From NCBI GenBank assembly GCA_025677825.1, contig JAIXMO010000022.1, positions 372,001 to 436,000 on the forward strand: DNA of 64,000 nt, in the 5' to 3' direction. The DNA comes from Helicostylum pulchrum (lineage: Eukaryota > Mucoromycota > Mucoromycetes > Mucorales > Mucoraceae). Shown here piece after piece: positions 60,750 to 64,000 of the stretch (position 1 is the first letter of the stretch; the number at the start of each line of letters is the position of its first letter). The notes under the pieces are model-generated. The model did no database searches. It was given only the letters and a program-made list of their open reading frames with translations, and was not told the DNA's origin. Both the position numbers and the translations under genes were made by a program.

Positions 60750-61878
60750 ATGAACTTTAAGGATAGAACATCCGAGTTTTATAACTTGGTAGAAAGAATC
60801 AAGAAGAGAGGAAAGGTACATGTGCCTACAGCCAAGAGACAGCCCACCGTTACCTCACGTTCAGAGTTTGCTCGAATGGCAGCACAATTAGGACGTAGTA
60901 TTGCTTCTACTTCTCAAAAACTTGAGCAATTAACCACACGTAAATAACAATGAACAAGTACACTTTTTTTTTTTTCATACAGAAAAAGAATTAACGTATA
61001 AAGATTTTTTTAAAAAAAACCAGTAACTAAATCCAAAAATGGGATCCCAAACCAAAATGGAATTAATGCAAGTATTTTATTGATTATCTTTTTTTTTTTT
61101 GATATGCAGGAACTAAGTTATATTAAAACAGACTTTAACACTATCAATTAAACAAGATATTACAAAGTTAAACAATCAACTTAAAATACTGCAATCCGTC
61201 TCTAAATCAAAAGCTAATTCGAAACAAGCGACGGATCATACAAATAGCGTGATCATGTCACTGCAGACCAAGTTGGCAGATACTTCGTTAGGATTTAAAG
61301 ACGTTTTAGAATCAGAAGTAAGTTTTTTATAATGAAAGTTTAAAGTATACTGATTTTTCATTGTTCCCCAGGTTGATATACAACAAGAGCAGTCTTTTGC
61401 AGCGGCACCTTCTTACTCGCCTCAACCTCGTCGACGCGTAAATGCAAACCAACAAAGCACACAAGAAATATACGAATCTCCTCAGTCTTTAGGTATACCC
61501 ATGATCTCTCAACAGCAGCAGCAGCAAGTGATGATAGAGCAGCAAGATCAACGTATTGAGACTAGATCCAATGCCATGGAAACTGTTGAAAGTACAATTG
61601 CCGAATTAGGAAGTATCTTTCAACAATTAGCTACCATGGTAGCAGAGCAACGAGAGACTATCCAAAGGTATAGTGCAGATAAATTTAAAGAGACGTACTG
61701 TTAAATATTAACTTGTATACGTAGAATCGATCAAAATACAGATGACATTGAAATGAATGTATTGGGTGCACAAAATCAATTAATGAAATATTATACAAAC
61801 ATTAGTTCAAATAGGTCTTTCATTATTAAAGTATTCATTACTGTCATCTTGTTATTTCTGTTATTCAGCTTGTTTTAG
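60750..61878 (+). CDS. SED5: SED5-type syntaxin (Qa-SNARE of ER-Golgi and intra-Golgi traffic)
   Basis: Five exons (60750-60939, 61024-61067, 61132-61317, 61372-61667, 61725-61878) give 289 residues. The N-terminus MNFKDRTSEF matches the peptide that binds Sly1 in Sed5/syntaxin 5. SEFARMAAQLGRSI and IKQDITKLNNQLK follow (Habc region). The SNARE motif runs from IETRSNAMETVESTIAELG through IFQQLATMVAEQ (central Q) to MNVLGAQNQL. A C-terminal anchor FIIKVFITVILLFLLFSLF ends the protein. Exon 2 is deduced from alignment (LTTLTKSK versus the family's LTxLAKRK). Its end needs a GCAAGT donor, that is a GC-AG intron (61068-61131), because no GT donor gives an open frame. The gene is divergent from ECD and convergent with the dehydratase gene. 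Confidence 0.92.
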
Positions 61879-61969
61879 AATAAAGCGTTTTTTTTTGAAA
61901 AATACGTCACCATTGTAAACCCCCTCATCCCCCCCTTTTTTTTTTATACAAATATATTATTTGTTTTAT

Positions 61970-62347
61970 TTATTTAGCAGCTTCATCACAGAAAGTAGCG
62001 AGTTGGATATCGTTGGTAGATAAACCTTGACAATCATGAGTAGATAAAGTAACTTCAACTCTGTTATAGACCTAAAAGAGGAGGGAAGGGAAAATTACCG
62101 GTTTTAGGGTACGTATATAAAAAAAAAAGTAATAAGTAAAAGAACTTACGTTGAACCATTCGGGATGATGATCAGCCTTATCAGCCTTTAATGCGACACG
62201 AGTCATGAAACCAAAGGCCTCGTTAAAGTCCTTGAAGGAATACTTCTTGATGATAGCGTCTCTGTTCTCAACCATTTCCCAACCAGAGGAAAGCAAAGGC
62301 TTCAAGATTTGTTCACGTTGTTCAGTAGTAAGTGTTGTAACAGCCAT
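61970..62347 (-). CDS. PCBD: Pterin-4a-carbinolamine dehydratase
   Basis: Two exons (62347-62150 and 62071-61970) give 99 residues, the usual size. The enzyme dehydrates 4a-hydroxy-tetrahydropterin so that tetrahydrobiopterin can be recycled after aromatic amino-acid hydroxylation. The active-site motif [21 protein letters not shown] is present, with both histidines. [12 protein letters not shown] and [14 protein letters not shown] flank it as in other members. The start MAVTTL is preferred over an upstream in-frame ATG because the preceding residues are not conserved in the family. Presence suggests the fungus makes a pterin-dependent hydroxylase or uses pterin elsewhere. Confidence 0.94.
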
Positions 62348-62515
62348 TTTTTGAATATGAAATGTGGATTTATAAACAAGAGAAAAAAGAGGTTTTGACT
62401 TTGTTAAAAGCATACTTTTTTATATTTCCCACGGGGTTTGTTGTTTTACAAAAAAAAAAAATATTTTAATAATAACAGTCTTTTTATTTTTTTTAACTTC
62501 AGAACAAAAAACTTT

Positions 62516-63165
62516 CTATTTCTTTACTTCTTGGATCAATGAGTTACTACTACTGCTGGTGGTATTGGGTAAAATTGAATCTTCTTCTTCTTCACTATCT
62601 TCACTATCGGATTGACCAGGTACCTTTTGTTCATATACACCTAATCCCAAATTCTATAATTTGATAGTTAGTATCATCATCTCGTTTAAATCAATCAATC
62701 TAAATCGTTTACCATTTCAATATATTGTTCGGATTCCTCGTCAACATTCTCAATATCTAATTTCTTTGGATCAGCAGCTTTTAATTGTTCATTAGCGCTC
62801 TTTAGTTGTGGTAAAAATGCTTGTACTCGAGATAAAACTGAGACATATGTTTTTTTTTTAGTATAATGCATAATATTTTTGTTGTTGTGGTGATACTTAC
62901 TATCGCTAGGTGGGCCTACAGGAAATGTCTTTTTGCTCTCTGCTGCTGCAAGCAAAGAAGGTATATCGTTAATGCTTTTTTGATCTTGAGTTGCGGAAGG
63001 ATTGATCAAGTCTTCTGTAAAAGAAAAAAAAAAGGAGGAGGGGGAAGGAAACACTGTTAGTTACCAGTACTTTCGAGGTTTTTGACAGTAAAGAGGTTAT
63101 TTACCAAGTACTTTTTGTTTTCCAGAAACGTTTAATAAATCAAAAGACTTGTTAGAATTAGACAT
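62516..63165 (-). CDS. NOPCHAP1-like box C/D snoRNP assembly factor
   Basis: Four exons (63165-63105, 63014-62901, 62837-62713, 62653-62516) give 145 residues. The core LSRVQAFLPQLKSANEQL, followed by LDIENVDEESEQYIEMNLGLGV, matches the NOPCHAP1 (C12orf45) family. In humans this small protein bridges NOP58 to the R2TP chaperone during box C/D snoRNP assembly. The N-terminus contains SFDLLNVSGKQKVLG and the C-terminus an acidic run then Ser/Thr-rich tail. It is divergent from RRP45, with 179 bp between start codons, which fits shared control with ribosome biogenesis genes. Family identification is by motif from memory, not by search. Confidence 0.75.
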
Positions 63166-63344
63166 GCTGTAATAAGTTTTTATGTATAAAGAAAAAAAGG
63201 TACACTTTTTTTTTTTCCTTCTTTTGAAAGGTTTAAGATATTCGTGACCATTCCCAGTGACTTCTTTTAACCTTCAATTTACAAAAAAAAAAAAACCCTT
63301 TTGGAAAATTTCTTTTTTTTCTTCATTTAACAAGTATCAAAAAA
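63166..63344. promoter_or_regulatory. Divergent promoter region of NOPCHAP1-like gene and RRP45
   Basis: 179 bp of T-rich and A-rich sequence between two RNA-processing genes. GGAAAATTTC near 63302 resembles the A/T core of RRPE elements found before ribosome-biogenesis genes in yeasts, but a match this short is weak. Confidence 0.4.
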
Positions 63345-64000
63345 ATGGTTAGAGAAATAGAACCAAGTCTTAACGAAAGGGCTTTTGTGTTGGAAGCACT
63401 TAAACAAGGAAGACGTGTGGATGGACGTGAAGTTTACGATGTACGTCCCCTTTCCATCACTTTAGGTTCCGATTTCGGTCATGTCGAAGTTCACCTTGGT
63501 AAAACAAAAGTTGTTGCCATTGTTTCCGCTGAAGTTATTAGACCGTATGCTGATAAACCAACTGAGGGTATCTTGATTTTCAACACTGAAATTTCTCCCA
63601 TGGCTGCACCTACTTTTGAATCTGGAGCGTAAATATATATATACACTTTTTGTTTTTGTTTTAGGGTGCTAATATTTTATTTTTTATAGTCGTTCAGAGG
63701 AAGAAGTTTTAATTAGTCGTATTATTGAAAAGTCGTTACGTAGAAGTAGAGCTATTGATACAGAAGGCCTTTGTATTGTTGCCGGTGAAAAAGTTTGGCA
63801 GATTCGTGTTGATCTTCATTTCCTTGACCATGATGGTAACTTGGTTGATTGCGCTTCTATCGCAGCTATCACTGCTTTATTACATTTCAGACGTCCTGAT
63901 GTTACAGTATCCGGTGAAGATGTTACTATTGTAAGTAGGAAATTGGGTTTATAAAAGAGAGAGACAGAGAGGGAAATACTAAAAAAAAGTTTTGAAATAG
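63345..64000 (+). CDS. RRP45: Exosome subunit RRP45 (EXOSC9), 3' part outside window
   Basis: Two complete exons are visible (63345-63628 and 63690-63930), with a third likely to begin right at or just after the window end (the window ends ...GAAATAG). The 175 residues are the N-terminal part of a catalytically inactive RNase PH-type exosome ring subunit: PSLNERAFVLEALKQGRRVDGR, then GHVEVHLGKTKVVAIVSAEV and FNTEISPMA. SEEEVLISRIIEKSLRRS and CIVAGEKVWQIRVDLHFLDHDG then ASIAAITALLHFRRPDV follow. These fit RRP45/EXOSC9 rather than other ring members. The exosome trims rRNA and degrades RNA from the 3' end in nucleus and cytosol. The exon 1/2 junction reads FESG-A-RSEEEV. Confidence 0.95.

Noticed and set aside
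61105..61131. ELSYI as an exon of SED5 (resembles the family's ELTYI)
   Set aside because: Using GAACTAAGTTATATT as coding leads to a stop within a few codons and cannot be joined to IKQDI. The match is explained by chance, and CTAAG serves as a branch site.
1..64000. tRNA and small structural RNA genes
   Set aside because: I looked for B-box like GGTTCGA(A/T)TCC and U6-like segments and saw none. A covariance-model scan would be decisive.

Overview
The window is AT-rich nuclear DNA of a filamentous fungus, most likely an early-diverging lineage (Mucoromycota). The reasons are introns of roughly 50-80 nt with GTAAGT-like donors, a Mucorales-style LINE relic, a SEL1-repeat protein, a homologue of the KICSTOR subunit SZT2 (absent from Saccharomyces) and frequent T-run/A-run tracts. 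The species cannot be named from the sequence. All gene models below were spliced by eye. For every model described as spliced in full, the exon lengths sum to a multiple of three.

Layout. 1-6100 is a repeat-rich zone: a decayed LINE (1-2300), a broken hypothetical gene (2302-3689, minus), a 25-copy minisatellite (4257-5142) and one arm of a dispersed element. 6891-12075 holds a SEL1-repeat protein, a small Tyr/Gly/Gln-rich protein, the ER-shaping protein Lunapark and the RRM protein Vip1. 14276-26109 is one very large gene, SZT2 (about 3737 aa, nine exons), convergent with a DH/PH-type Rho GEF gene (26286-29757). 29758-39328 is gene-poor. It contains an inverted-repeat-bounded segment with an intact and a partial copy of an unknown gene, and a poorly resolved Thr-rich gene. 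An HMG-box factor and HPRT follow, convergent. 41348-45566 is again gene-poor and carries the second copy of the dispersed element in inverted orientation.

45567-47681 encodes a membrane protein with a CYCS repeat that I cannot assign. From 49578 to the end the window is gene-dense: VPS16, a vezatin/Inp2-like membrane protein, a TVP15-like four-helix membrane protein, an arrestin, ECD/SGT1, the SED5 syntaxin, pterin carbinolamine dehydratase, a NOPCHAP1-like snoRNP assembly factor, and the 5' part of exosome subunit RRP45.

How the genes relate. There are no operons. Several products belong to the endomembrane and nutrient-signalling system: SZT2 (amino-acid control of TORC1 at lysosome/vacuole), VPS16 (HOPS/CORVET tethering), SED5 (ER-Golgi fusion), Lunapark (ER junctions), arrestin (transporter ubiquitination) and the TVP15-like protein. 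Two divergent pairs share short intergenic regions: ECD/SED5 (177 bp) and NOPCHAP1/RRP45 (179 bp). The second pair links two RNA-maturation factors. I found no recognisable tRNA or rRNA gene.
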